Shown: positions 26,904 to 34,721 of the stretch, piece by piece
Numbering within the stretch: position 1 is the first letter of the stretch
Layout of the letters: the number at the start of each line of letters is the position of its first letter
NCBI RefSeq assembly: GCF_947503375.1
Contig: NZ_CANNDQ010000003.1
Span: 124,001-188,000 of the forward strand
Direction: 5' to 3'
Origin: an uncultured Psychroserpens sp.
Lineage (GTDB): Bacteria > Bacteroidota > Bacteroidia > Flavobacteriales > Flavobacteriaceae
Length of the DNA stretch: 64,000 nucleotides
Program-made: the position numbers and the translations under genes
The notes under the pieces: model-generated
Databases searched by the model: none
What the model was told of the DNA's origin: nothing
What the model saw: the letters and a program-made list of their open reading frames with translations, nothing else

Positions 26904-27530
26904 ATGCCACTTTATAAAACTATTCATCCAAACTCACAAACTACTGTTAAAATCTGGAAGATTACAGAGTCTTATGAAGATTTAATGAAGCCTTTGAATT
27001 TAAAATCCAATAGTTTAGAACGTGTCCTTGGAATGAAAAGTGAGTTACATCAACGTGGGTTTTTAAGTGTGCGCCATTTGTTGAGGGATTTTGGTTATAC
27101 CGATCAGGATTTATATTATGATGATAATGGTAAACCACATTTAAAAGATGGTAAACATATTTCTATTACCCATTCATTTATATTCTCTGGGGTGATTATT
27201 AGTGAAACTGAAGTTGGTATAGATATTGAAAAACAACGCCAAAAAATTGCGATTATAGCTAAAAAGTTTGTGGACTACGAATTTAATTACCTTAATAAAA
27301 AGCATGAAACTTATATTAAAAAGTTAACTGTTATATGGGGAATTAAAGAATCACTCTATAAACTGTTTGCCACACCTGGCATGTTATTTAGAGCACATTT
27401 TTTGGTCATCCCATTTAAGCTAAAAGACGGAGAGACTATAGCATGGATAGATTATAAAGGGCAAAAATATAGATACCATACACATTTTTTAGAGTTTGAA
27501 GGGTTTACTTGTGCATTTGTGACGACTTAG
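26904..27530 (+). CDS. 4'-phosphopantetheinyl transferase (Sfp/AcpT type)
   Basis: Transfers phosphopantetheine from CoA to a serine of a carrier protein. The two signatures are present: VGIDIEKQRQKI (Mg-binding) near residue 100 and WGIKESLYKLF near residue 148. ISITHS precedes the first, as in the Sfp group. At 208 residues it is close to the family size. The TAG stop is directly followed by the ATG of the GGGP synthase gene, so the two are translated from one transcript. The carrier protein served is unknown; no PKS/NRPS genes are in the window. Confidence 0.92.
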   Translation: MPLYKTIHPNSQTTVKIWKITESYEDLMKPLNLKSNSLERVLGMKSELHQRGFLSVRHLLRDFGYTDQDLYYDDNGKPHLKDGKHISITHSFIFSGVIISETEVGIDIEKQRQKIAIIAKKFVDYEFNYLNKKHETYIKKLTVIWGIKESLYKLFATPGMLFRAHFLVIPFKLKDGETIAWIDYKGQKYRYHTHFLEFEGFTCAFVTT

Positions 27531-28256
27531 ATGAAAGCTATTTACAACAACATATTGCACAATGTTTCAAGAGATAAAAGACAATTAGCCGTTTTAATTG
27601 ATCCGGATAAAATGAAACTTGAGCAGTTAAAGATGTTTATGCAAAAGCTCAATAAATCTATTACTACGCATATATTCGTAGGTGGAAGTATCGTTGATGA
27701 TGATAGTACTGAGATTTTAGTAAAGCATATAAAACAGCTTACTCAATTACCTGTTGTTTTATTTCCTGGTGACGTAACACAAATCACAGACGAAGCTGAC
27801 GCCTTGTTGTTTTTATCTTTAATATCAGGTGATAATCCTGATTATCTTATTGGGAAGCACATACAAGCTGTTTCAAAAATAAAAAGGTCTAATTTAGAAG
27901 TAATTCCAACAGGATATATATTAATTGAAAATGGCAAACCAACTTCAGTTGAAAGAGTGACCCAAACAAGACCTATATCAAGAACACATGTACGTCAAGT
28001 AATTGATACAGCAAAGGCAGGCGAATTATTAGGAATGCAGCTTATCTATCTTGAAGCTGGAAGCGGAGCCTTACATCCAGTACCAACTGAAATGATTAAT
28101 TTAGTAAAGCAAGAACTAAGTATTCCTGTAATAGTAGGTGGAGGTATTAGAAGTAAAGTACAATTACAACAAGCTTATGCAGCAGGAGCAGATGTAGTTG
28201 TTATTGGTACCGCTTTTGAAGAAAACGACTCTTTTTTTGATGATTTAAAACGATAA
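27531..28256 (+). CDS. Geranylgeranylglyceryl phosphate synthase family protein (PcrB/GGGPS type)
   Basis: Joins a polyprenyl diphosphate to sn-glycerol-1-phosphate, the ether-lipid step typical of archaea but also found in Bacteroidota. The TIM-barrel shows LAVLIDPDKMKLEQL at the start, THIFVGGSIVDDDS, the phosphate-site loops IYLEAGSGALHPV and VIVGGGIRSKVQL, and VVIGTAFEE at the end. Length is 241. It directly abuts the upstream phosphopantetheinyl transferase stop. The prenyl chain length and product cannot be decided from sequence. Confidence 0.9.
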   Translation: MKAIYNNILHNVSRDKRQLAVLIDPDKMKLEQLKMFMQKLNKSITTHIFVGGSIVDDDSTEILVKHIKQLTQLPVVLFPGDVTQITDEADALLFLSLISGDNPDYLIGKHIQAVSKIKRSNLEVIPTGYILIENGKPTSVERVTQTRPISRTHVRQVIDTAKAGELLGMQLIYLEAGSGALHPVPTEMINLVKQELSIPVIVGGGIRSKVQLQQAYAAGADVVVIGTAFEENDSFFDDLKR

Positions 28257-28262
28257 CTAACT

Positions 28263-28523
28263 ATGACTATTTCTGTAGAATTAACGCTTACACCATTACA
28301 CGACAATTACGAGCCTGCAATCATTCACTTCATAAAGCAACTAAGGTCATCAAATTTAAAAGTTCTCGAAAACCCGTTAAGCACACAAGTTTATGGTAAT
28401 TATGATGAGGTAATGCAAGTACTTACTGTTGAAATCAAAGAAACATTTGAAATGATTGAAAATGGATTGCTTCATATGAAAATCGTTAAATCAGACAGAT
28501 ATAACTATGAGCCACATTTTTGA
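28263..28523 (+). CDS. Thiamine-binding-type protein (YqgV/DUF77-like)
   Basis: An 86-residue protein of the MTH1187/YkoF-like family, whose characterised members bind thiamine or hydroxymethylpyrimidine. It has MTISVELTLTPL at the N-terminus, LKVLENPLSTQVYGNYDEVM in the middle and HMKIVKSDRYNYEPHF at the C-terminus, the conserved ferredoxin-like layout. Its last 17 bases overlap the PnuC-like gene, showing tight coupling. With the TPP riboswitch and TonB receptor nearby this supports a thiamine-uptake role; ligand identity is inferred. Confidence 0.8.
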   Translation: MTISVELTLTPLHDNYEPAIIHFIKQLRSSNLKVLENPLSTQVYGNYDEVMQVLTVEIKETFEMIENGLLHMKIVKSDRYNYEPHF

Positions 28524-29148
28524 GTTCTTTTTTGTAACCTATCAAAATAGGCCAATTCATCTAATTACCCTTGAAGCTATTGCTTTCTTTTTTGGTATTG
28601 CTAGTGTTGTATATGCTAAAAAAGAGAATATTTTAGTGTATCCAACTGGACTTGTCGCAACAATCATTACGGTATATATTTTTTTGCATGATGAATTGAT
28701 GGGTGACATGATGATGAACTTTTATTACTCAATAATGAGTCTTTATGGTTGGTGGAATTGGTCAAGAAAAAAAGACAATAAATATATTATTCCTATCTCT
28801 CGTACAAATATAAGGGAAAAGATGATCGGATTCGGAATGTTTCTATTAACCATGATGGTCACTTATTTGATTTACAAGGTTTACGGAACAGAAATAAATA
28901 CATCTAATTATATTGATATTTTCACATCTGGAGTATTTTTTACTGCTATGTGGTTTATGGCAAATAAAAAATTAGAAAATTGGACACTTTGGATTTTTGC
29001 TGATATTATCACAGTACCACTTTATGCATATAGAGGTTGGGGAATGTTATCTTTACAATACTTAATATTTACCATTTTAGCAATACAAGGCTATTTAGTA
29101 TGGAAGAAAAGTTTAAACAAATCGCAAGCGCTAACCCAAACTGTATAA
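28507..29148 (+). CDS. PnuC-family vitamin permease (PnuT/PnuC)
   Basis: An inner-membrane facilitator for a vitamin precursor. The 213-residue protein has about seven hydrophobic segments and the family motif YGWWNWSRKKD, with VYAKKENILVYPTGLVATI early on and WFMANKKLENWTLWIFADI later. Characterised PnuC carries nicotinamide riboside, and relatives called PnuT carry thiamine. The adjacent thiamine-binding-type gene and downstream TPP riboswitch favour PnuT here, while the adjacent NadR-like kinase would also suit nicotinamide riboside. It overlaps both neighbours, so expression is coupled. Confidence 0.88.
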   Translation: MSHIFEFFFVTYQNRPIHLITLEAIAFFFGIASVVYAKKENILVYPTGLVATIITVYIFLHDELMGDMMMNFYYSIMSLYGWWNWSRKKDNKYIIPISRTNIREKMIGFGMFLLTMMVTYLIYKVYGTEINTSNYIDIFTSGVFFTAMWFMANKKLENWTLWIFADIITVPLYAYRGWGMLSLQYLIFTILAIQGYLVWKKSLNKSQALTQTV

Positions 29149-29669
29149 AAGTTGTTTTATATGGCCCGGAATCTACAGGTAAAACCTCTTTGGCTAGAGC
29201 ATTGGCTGAACACTATGACACGGTAGTTGTTGAAGAGTTTTCACGAATATATGCTCAAGCTAGACAAAATAAAGTATTGTCTAAAGCCGATGTTATTCCA
29301 ATTGCGATTGGCCAAATGAATCTAGAAAATGAACAATTAGAAAAAGCCAATAAACTTTTGATTTGTGATACAGATTTACTTGAAACACAAGTCTATTCAG
29401 AATTTTATTATGATGGTTTCTGTCCGCGATTGGTAAAAAAATATGCTCAAAAAAACACATACGATTTATATTTTTTGACTTATATTGACACGGTTTGGAA
29501 AGCAGATGGAATTCGAGATTTACCAAACCAAAGATCACAGATGTTTATAGCTTTTGAACAAGCGCTAATTCAAGCCAATAAGCCTTATGTTACTATAAAA
29601 GGGAATTTTGAGGAGCGATTGAATATCTGTAAAGCCCAAATTGACAAACTATTAACACCATTACATTGA
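29100..29669 (+). CDS. NadR-like P-loop ATPase/kinase
   Basis: A cytoplasmic kinase resembling the C-terminal ribosylnicotinamide-kinase domain of NadR. Walker A is LYGPESTGKTSLARALA near residue 20. VVEEFSRIYAQ and LLICDTDLLETQVYSEF give Walker-B-like acidic residues, and DTVWKADGIRDLPNQR is the lid region. The start is the ATG at 29100, 49 bases inside the permease gene; the earlier TTG adds an unlikely leader. It may trap the imported vitamin by phosphorylation, as known for PnuC/NadR pairs. Whether the substrate is thiamine or nicotinamide riboside is open. Confidence 0.85.
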   Translation: MEEKFKQIASANPNCIKVVLYGPESTGKTSLARALAEHYDTVVVEEFSRIYAQARQNKVLSKADVIPIAIGQMNLENEQLEKANKLLICDTDLLETQVYSEFYYDGFCPRLVKKYAQKNTYDLYFLTYIDTVWKADGIRDLPNQRSQMFIAFEQALIQANKPYVTIKGNFEERLNICKAQIDKLLTPLH

Positions 29670-31222
29670 ATTTTTCTACTGAAGACATACAACAAATTGA
29701 ACATAAAGGTATTTCCTTAAAAAAGGTTCAACAACAAATTAAACTTTTTGAAAACGGTCTCCCTTACACAAACTTAGTTGCCGAAGCTACAATTGGCGAT
29801 GGAATTTCACAGTTAACAGCTAACGAAATACAGTATTTTATCTCACAATTTGAAGAAAAAAAGAATGCAATTTCAATTTTGAAATTTGTCCCTGCCTCTG
29901 GAGCAGCAACACGAATGTTTAAATTTTTATTTCAATTCTTAGATGAGTACAATGTTGATAAGGAAAGTATAAATTCTTATATCAATAGGCGTAAAAATAA
30001 AGACTTATCTATATTTTTTATTGGTTTAGATAAATTTCCATTTTACCACATCGTACAAGAAAAACTTCAAGAATCACATTCAGATTTTAATACACTATCT
30101 ATCGATAAGCAAAGATTAAAATTTGTAGAGATGATGTTAGATACTACAAAGTTGAATTATGGTAATTATCCAAAAGGATTATTACCATTCCATAAATATA
30201 AAAACCAAATTATTTCTACGGCTTTTGAAGAGCATCTTTATGAGTCTGCATTGTATTCGTCAAGTAACGAAGCAACAAAATTACACTTTACAATATCTGA
30301 AAGATACAATCATAAATTTGATGAAGAATTTACACGAATAGAAAAGAAAGTTGAAGATAAAACGGGATCTAAGTTCGATATTTCGTTCTCATACCAAAAA
30401 GAATCTACAGATACCATTTCGGTGACGCCAAAGAATAAACCTTTTAGAGACGATGACGGATCTTTGCTTTTTAGACCTTCTGGTCATGGCGCTTTGATAG
30501 AAAACTTGAATGATTTAGATGCAGATATCATCTTTATAAAAAATATTGATAACGTCGTAACTTACAAGTATAAAGATGAAGTTGCTAAGTATAAAAAAGT
30601 ATTAGCAGGTATCTTATTAGAGGTGCAGGAACGGGCTTTTTCATATTTAAAAAAATTAGAGACCAGCCAACTTTCAGAAGAAGAGCTTATTGAAATTGGC
30701 GAATTTTTAGTTAATAAGATGAACGTTAAAATAAGCGCTGAATTTGAAAAATATTCACTTAAATATCAAATTGAGTATTTGGCTGAAAAATTGAATAGAC
30801 CCATTCGAGTTTGTGGAATGGTGAAAAATGAAGGAGAACCAGGAGGAGGTCCTTTTTGGATTAAAGACGAAAGTGGCAATATTTCACTTCAAATTGTTGA
30901 ATCTGCACAAATCAATAAGAAGAGCAAGCATCAAAAGGATATATTAAAGAACGCAACACATTTTAATCCAGTTGATTTGGTGTGCGGAATCAAAAATCAA
31001 AAAGGAGAAAAGTTTGATCTTAAGAAATTTGTAGATGCTAAAGCAGCTTTTATAACCATGAAAACCAAAACAGGAAAAGATCTTAAAGCATTAGAGCTTC
31101 CAGGGCTTTGGAATGGTAGCATGGCTAACTGGAATACTATTTTTGTAGAAGTTCCTCTTATAACATTCAACCCGGTTAAAACGGTAAATGATTTATTAAA
31201 AGCACCGCATCAAATTAAATGA
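29666..31222 (+). CDS. DUF4301 protein, nucleotidyltransferase-like, unknown substrate
   Basis: A 518-residue protein of a Bacteroidota family with no known function. The sequence shows a glycine/arginine loop FVPASGAATRMFKFLFQFL (about 70-90), then LLFRPSGHGALIENLNDL and IIFIKNIDNVV (about 270-300), and later VKNEGEPGGGPFWIKDE (about 390). This order resembles UDP-sugar pyrophosphorylases: a nucleotide loop, a PxGHG substrate motif and a metal-binding N-x-D-N. The TTG start at 29666 overlaps the upstream TGA, and the stop overlaps the next ATG. It is thus co-expressed with a vitamin permease and kinase. The activity is inference. Confidence 0.82.
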   Translation: MNFSTEDIQQIEHKGISLKKVQQQIKLFENGLPYTNLVAEATIGDGISQLTANEIQYFISQFEEKKNAISILKFVPASGAATRMFKFLFQFLDEYNVDKESINSYINRRKNKDLSIFFIGLDKFPFYHIVQEKLQESHSDFNTLSIDKQRLKFVEMMLDTTKLNYGNYPKGLLPFHKYKNQIISTAFEEHLYESALYSSSNEATKLHFTISERYNHKFDEEFTRIEKKVEDKTGSKFDISFSYQKESTDTISVTPKNKPFRDDDGSLLFRPSGHGALIENLNDLDADIIFIKNIDNVVTYKYKDEVAKYKKVLAGILLEVQERAFSYLKKLETSQLSEEELIEIGEFLVNKMNVKISAEFEKYSLKYQIEYLAEKLNRPIRVCGMVKNEGEPGGGPFWIKDESGNISLQIVESAQINKKSKHQKDILKNATHFNPVDLVCGIKNQKGEKFDLKKFVDAKAAFITMKTKTGKDLKALELPGLWNGSMANWNTIFVEVPLITFNPVKTVNDLLKAPHQIK

Positions 31223-31626
31223 TAGATGAAAAAGCCATATTGAACGAACTTAGTTTTAAAGCTATAAGAAGTTCGGGAGCAGGAGGTCAACACGTTAATA
31301 AAACATCATCAAAGATTGAGTTGAATTTTAACGTGCAAGAGTCTGAAGCCTTAACCATAAGTCAAAAAGAACAGCTTAATAAACGCATTCAAACTAGATT
31401 GACAAAAGAAGGTGTGCTCATTATGCAATGCGAGGAGAGTAGAAGCCAACACCGTAATAAAGCTATAATAATTCAGCGGTTTTTAGAATTTATTAAAACA
31501 AATTTAATTGAAGACAAAGAACGAATTCTAACCAAAACACCAAAGGCGGTTATAAAAAAGCGCTTGACTAATAAACGCAAAAATGCTGAAAAGAAGGCCA
31601 ATAGAAAACCTCCAGAAATTAGTTGA
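31219..31626 (+). CDS. arfB: Alternative ribosome-rescue peptidyl-tRNA hydrolase ArfB
   Basis: Releases peptides from ribosomes stalled without a stop codon. The GGQ loop is intact in IRSSGAGGQHVNKTSSKIEL, and the 30-residue basic C-terminal tail (KKRLTNKRKNAEKKANRK), which enters the empty mRNA channel, is present. Length of 135 matches ArfB. Its ATG overlaps the DUF4301 stop (ATGA), so it is the last gene of the coupled run. The next transcription unit begins 19 bases later with a promoter. Confidence 0.92.
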   Translation: MIDEKAILNELSFKAIRSSGAGGQHVNKTSSKIELNFNVQESEALTISQKEQLNKRIQTRLTKEGVLIMQCEESRSQHRNKAIIIQRFLEFIKTNLIEDKERILTKTPKAVIKKRLTNKRKNAEKKANRKPPEIS

Positions 31627-31644
31627 ATAAAAAGTTGGTCGTTA

Positions 31645-31678
31645 TTGATGCTCAAATGATAAATCTATTTTATCTTTG
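31645..31678 (+). promoter_or_regulatory. Promoter driving the TPP riboswitch and TonB receptor
   Basis: TTG at 31645-31647 and TATCTTTG at 31671-31678, spaced 23 bases. The riboswitch begins about four bases after the -7 box, so its 5' end coincides with the expected start of transcription. Confidence 0.7.
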
Positions 31679-31680
31679 CA

Positions 31681-31766
31681 TCGTTCTCAAAAAGGGGTGC
31701 CTATTATCGGCTGAGATCATACCCATTGAACCTAGAACAGGTAATGCTGTTTAGGAAAACGAACGT
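31681..31766 (+). promoter_or_regulatory. TPP (THI-box) riboswitch
   Basis: All conserved blocks of the thiamine pyrophosphate aptamer are in order: GGGGTGC at 31694, CTGAGAT at 31711, ACCC and TGAACCT at 31721-31732, GGTAATGC at 31740, and the TTAGGAA closing block at 31751. P1 is formed by CGTTC at 31682-31686 with GAACG at 31761-31765. The aptamer lies between its own promoter and the TonB receptor gene, so it should lower receptor synthesis when TPP is plentiful, as for other THI elements. Confidence 0.95.
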
Positions 31767-31886
31767 CAATGAAATAGAATATTTTACAGGTAGAAATGCT
31801 TTATTTGTATTCTAAGGCAACGTTCAAATTTTAATTTTTAACCAAGAATAATGACCTCTTTTATTCGATTATTTACATATAGTCGT
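31767..31886 (+). promoter_or_regulatory. Possible expression platform of the TPP riboswitch
   Basis: The 3' strand of P1 (GAACGT, 31761-31766) can also pair with ACGTTC at 31820-31825. A nested TAGAAT (31775-31780) can pair with ATTCTA (31809-31814). A U-rich stretch follows. The alternative helix and P1 exclude each other, as expected of a switch. Which state permits expression is not clear from inspection. Confidence 0.45.
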
Positions 31887-34070
31887 ATGAAAAATTTATT
31901 CGCTTTTTTATTTCTTTTTATACTTTCGTATAATACATTTTCACAAGAGCAAAAACAAGATTCTACTAAGGTAGAAAAATTAGACGAAGTTCTCGTTAAA
32001 GCTGTTAGAGTAGAGGCTACTTCACCAATTACGCACACTAATGTCACTAAAAAAGAATTGGCAAAGCGTAACTTAGGGCAAGACATTCCGGTGCTTTTAA
32101 ACTTTTTACCATCAGTTGTAACTACTACAGATGCTGGAGCTGGAGTTGGGTATACAGGGATTAGAGTGCGTGGGATCAATGCACAATCAACTAATGTGAC
32201 CATAAATGGAATTCCTTACAATGATGCCGAATCGTTAGGTACATTTTGGGTTAATTTAGGTGATTTTGCTTCTTCAGTAGAAAGCTTACAATTACAACGA
32301 GGTGTTGGAACATCTACCAACGGCTCTGGAGCTTTTGGTGCCAGTATTAATGTGTTAACAGATGCGGTTTCAAATGAAGCTAAAGGTGAAATTTCAAATT
32401 CTTTTGGAAGTTTTAATACTAGAAAGCATACCATCAAATACAGTACAGGATTATTAAATGATCATATTGAAATTGCTGGACGTTTATCAAATATTAGATC
32501 TGATGGCTATATAGATCGAGCTGAAACAGATTTAAAATCTTATTTCCTTCAGGCTTCTTATATCGACAACAATACCCTTATCAAAGCTTTGGTTTTTGGT
32601 GGTCAAGAAGTGACTTATCAAGCTTGGAATGGTATAGATGCTGAAACTTTAGCTACGAATAGAACCTTTAATCCTTCTGGTATTTATACCGATGTTAATG
32701 GTAACACACGTTTTTATGATAATGAGGTTGATAATTATAATCAAGACCATTATCAATTGCATTGGAATCAGCGTTATAATAATAGGTGGTCAACAAATAT
32801 TGGTTTGAATTACACCTATGGAAGAGGTTATTTTGAGCAATATCGTGAAGATGAAGACTTTTCAGATTATAACTTGACGCCGTTACAAATCGGCGGTGAA
32901 ACTATAAGCACTACAGATTTGATTAGAAGGCGATGGTTAGACAATGATTTTTATGTAATTAATACTAGTGCAAACTATAAAGACAATCAAATTAATTTGA
33001 TCTTTGGAACGTCTTACAGTTTTTATGATGGCGATCATTTTGGGGAGATTATCTGGTCTGAATTTGCTAGTAATAGTGAAATTAGAGATCGATATTATGA
33101 AGGTAATGGTCAAAAATCAGATTTTAGTGTGTTTTCTAAAGCAACCTATCGTGTTAACAATAAAATAAGTCTATATGGCGACTTGCAATTGCGTTTGGTA
33201 GGTTATGAAACTTCAGGTTTAACTTCTGATAGAATCCCATTTAATGTTGATGAAAGTTATAGTTTTTTCAATCCTAAAGCTGGAGTTACATATAAATTCA
33301 ACAATAAAAACAGCTTATATTTTTCTTATGCAAGAGCAAATAGAGAACCTAATAGAGATGATTTTGAAAATAATGAAACAGTTAAGCCAGAACAACTTAA
33401 TGATTTTGAATTCGGCTGGAGACACAATGCTCAAAAATTCAGAATATATGTTAATGGCTATTATATGCTATACAACGAACAGTTGGTTTTAACGGGCGAA
33501 ATAGATAACGTTGGAAACCCAATTAGAGCTAATAGTGGTGATAGTTACCGTTTAGGTTTAGAAGTCGATGCAACAATAGCTATTACCGAAAAATTCTCTG
33601 TACAGCCCAATTTTACCTTAAGCTCAAATAAAAATGCTGAAACTTTTGAGTCTGTCAATGGTCGATTATTTAATTTAGGTGAAACTGACATTTCATTTTC
33701 TCCAGAATTCATTGCAGCTAATGCTTTGGTATTTCAACCAAGAGAAGGGTTTCAAATGTCGTTATTGAGTAAGTATGTTGGAGAGCAATTTATGGGGAAT
33801 ACCGAAAACCCAGATTCTAAGTTAGACAGCTATTTTATTAATGATTTTAACGTGACTTATGAATGGAAGCCTAAATCAATCTTTAAGTCAATTGTATTTT
33901 CTGGATTGGTAAATAATATATTAAACGAAAAATATGTGTCCAATGGATATTTTGGATCATTTGATTTTGAAGACTCATCAAGTACCACAGGGATTTCAAC
34001 TGGGTATTTTGCTGGATTCTATCCGCAAGCAACGACTAACTTTTTATTAGGACTAAGCTTGAATTTTTAA
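31887..34070 (+). CDS. TPP-riboswitch-controlled TonB-dependent receptor, probable thiamine transporter
   Basis: An outer-membrane receptor predicted to import thiamine or a derivative. The start is the ATG at 31887, which gives the signal peptide MKNLFAFLFLFILSYNTFSQ; an ATG 12 codons earlier is possible. The plug domain (about 45-155) has ITHTNVTKKELAKRNLGQD and YTGIRVRGINAQSTNVTING. The barrel ends in LLGLSLNF. There is no carboxypeptidase-like domain, unlike the receptor at the left of the window. The THI element directly upstream is the main evidence for the substrate; similar riboswitch-led receptors are known in Bacteroidota. Confidence 0.9.
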   Translation: MKNLFAFLFLFILSYNTFSQEQKQDSTKVEKLDEVLVKAVRVEATSPITHTNVTKKELAKRNLGQDIPVLLNFLPSVVTTTDAGAGVGYTGIRVRGINAQSTNVTINGIPYNDAESLGTFWVNLGDFASSVESLQLQRGVGTSTNGSGAFGASINVLTDAVSNEAKGEISNSFGSFNTRKHTIKYSTGLLNDHIEIAGRLSNIRSDGYIDRAETDLKSYFLQASYIDNNTLIKALVFGGQEVTYQAWNGIDAETLATNRTFNPSGIYTDVNGNTRFYDNEVDNYNQDHYQLHWNQRYNNRWSTNIGLNYTYGRGYFEQYREDEDFSDYNLTPLQIGGETISTTDLIRRRWLDNDFYVINTSANYKDNQINLIFGTSYSFYDGDHFGEIIWSEFASNSEIRDRYYEGNGQKSDFSVFSKATYRVNNKISLYGDLQLRLVGYETSGLTSDRIPFNVDESYSFFNPKAGVTYKFNNKNSLYFSYARANREPNRDDFENNETVKPEQLNDFEFGWRHNAQKFRIYVNGYYMLYNEQLVLTGEIDNVGNPIRANSGDSYRLGLEVDATIAITEKFSVQPNFTLSSNKNAETFESVNGRLFNLGETDISFSPEFIAANALVFQPREGFQMSLLSKYVGEQFMGNTENPDSKLDSYFINDFNVTYEWKPKSIFKSIVFSGLVNNILNEKYVSNGYFGSFDFEDSSSTTGISTGYFAGFYPQATTNFLLGLSLNF

Positions 34071-34102
34071 GAAGTTTTTTTATGAGGTAAAGGCCTCATT
34101 AA

Positions 34103-34137
34103 AGAAAACACTCAAACGAATAGTTTGAGTGTTTTCT
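34103..34137. terminator. Two-way terminator between the TonB receptor and the Rieske-like lipoprotein
   Basis: A perfect 15-bp stem AGAAAACACTCAAAC with its complement and a GAATA loop. A smaller hairpin (TGAGG/CCTCA) precedes it. Confidence 0.88.
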
Positions 34138-34144
34138 GCTTGTC

Positions 34145-34573
34145 TTAATTACTAACGATCAAATTAGATCCAGATAATGTAACGCGATATTCTCTAAGTC
34201 CACACGGTAATTCCTCTCCAAAGGCTTGGCCTGTAAGTAAATCGTATTCATTTTCATCTGGGCAACCACAAATAACTTTAATACCATCTAAGGCAAGTAG
34301 TGAGCAGCCATTTGGCGCGTGATTAGGATCTGAAGCATCCCAAGCTCTAAAGTTATCATTGCCAATATTGGTAACATAAATACCAGCGTTTCCTTGATTA
34401 GGTACATAGACAGAATTTGTAGAAAACATTAGCTGACTGTATTCTGGCAGATTAAGATTAAGTGTTGCACTAACATTAACATTTAGTAAAAAATTACAAT
34501 TATTTACGTTGTCGTCGTCATTTTTGCAACTGGTTAAAATTACAAGAGCTAAAATGATGAGAATATTTTTCAT
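34145..34573 (-). CDS. Lipoprotein with a degenerate Rieske-like fold
   Basis: The start at 34573 gives a lipoprotein signal MKNILIILALVILTSC. The C-terminal part, VICGCPDENEYDLLTGQ followed by LPCGLREYRVTLSG, follows the second half of a Rieske domain (CxCHGxxF/YD-x2-TG, then a closing Y-x-V strand), but the ligand His is replaced by Pro. The first half, SDPNHAPNGCSLL, also lacks a Cys-x-His pair. A 2Fe-2S cluster is therefore unlikely, and the fold may serve another role. Length is 142. It is divergent from greA. The homology call rests on pattern only. Confidence 0.7.
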   Translation of the reverse strand: MKNILIILALVILTSCKNDDDNVNNCNFLLNVNVSATLNLNLPEYSQLMFSTNSVYVPNQGNAGIYVTNIGNDNFRAWDASDPNHAPNGCSLLALDGIKVICGCPDENEYDLLTGQAFGEELPCGLREYRVTLSGSNLIVSN

Positions 34574-34632
34574 AGTGTCATTAAATTTTGAGCGCAATTT
34601 ACAATATTTTAAAGGTTGAAATAAATATTTTG

Positions 34633-34640
34633 TATCTTTG
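34633..34640 (+). promoter_or_regulatory. -7 promoter box of greA
   Basis: TATCTTTG matches TAnnTTTG. A TTG lies 14 bases upstream, closer than usual. Transcription would begin just before the hairpin at 34647. Confidence 0.5.
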
Positions 34641-34646
34641 TATTTT

Positions 34647-34674
34647 AAATCTCGTGTGGGCGAGATTTTTTTTT
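34647..34674 (+). terminator. Terminator-like hairpin in the greA leader (possible attenuator)
   Basis: Stem AAATCTCG/CGAGATTT with a six-base loop followed by nine consecutive T residues: a complete intrinsic terminator placed between the -7 box and the greA ATG (34722). The upstream gene runs the other way, so the hairpin cannot be the end of a rightward gene. Confidence 0.65.
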
Positions 34675-34721
34675 ATTCTGAATAAATTTCGGATTCTTTT
34701 TTACTATTAAACGATTGAACT

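Noticed and set aside
31838..32437. Open frames on the minus strand within the TPP-controlled TonB receptor
   Set aside because: They are antisense shadows of a conserved plug domain; the residues are low-complexity and one would run across the riboswitch leader.
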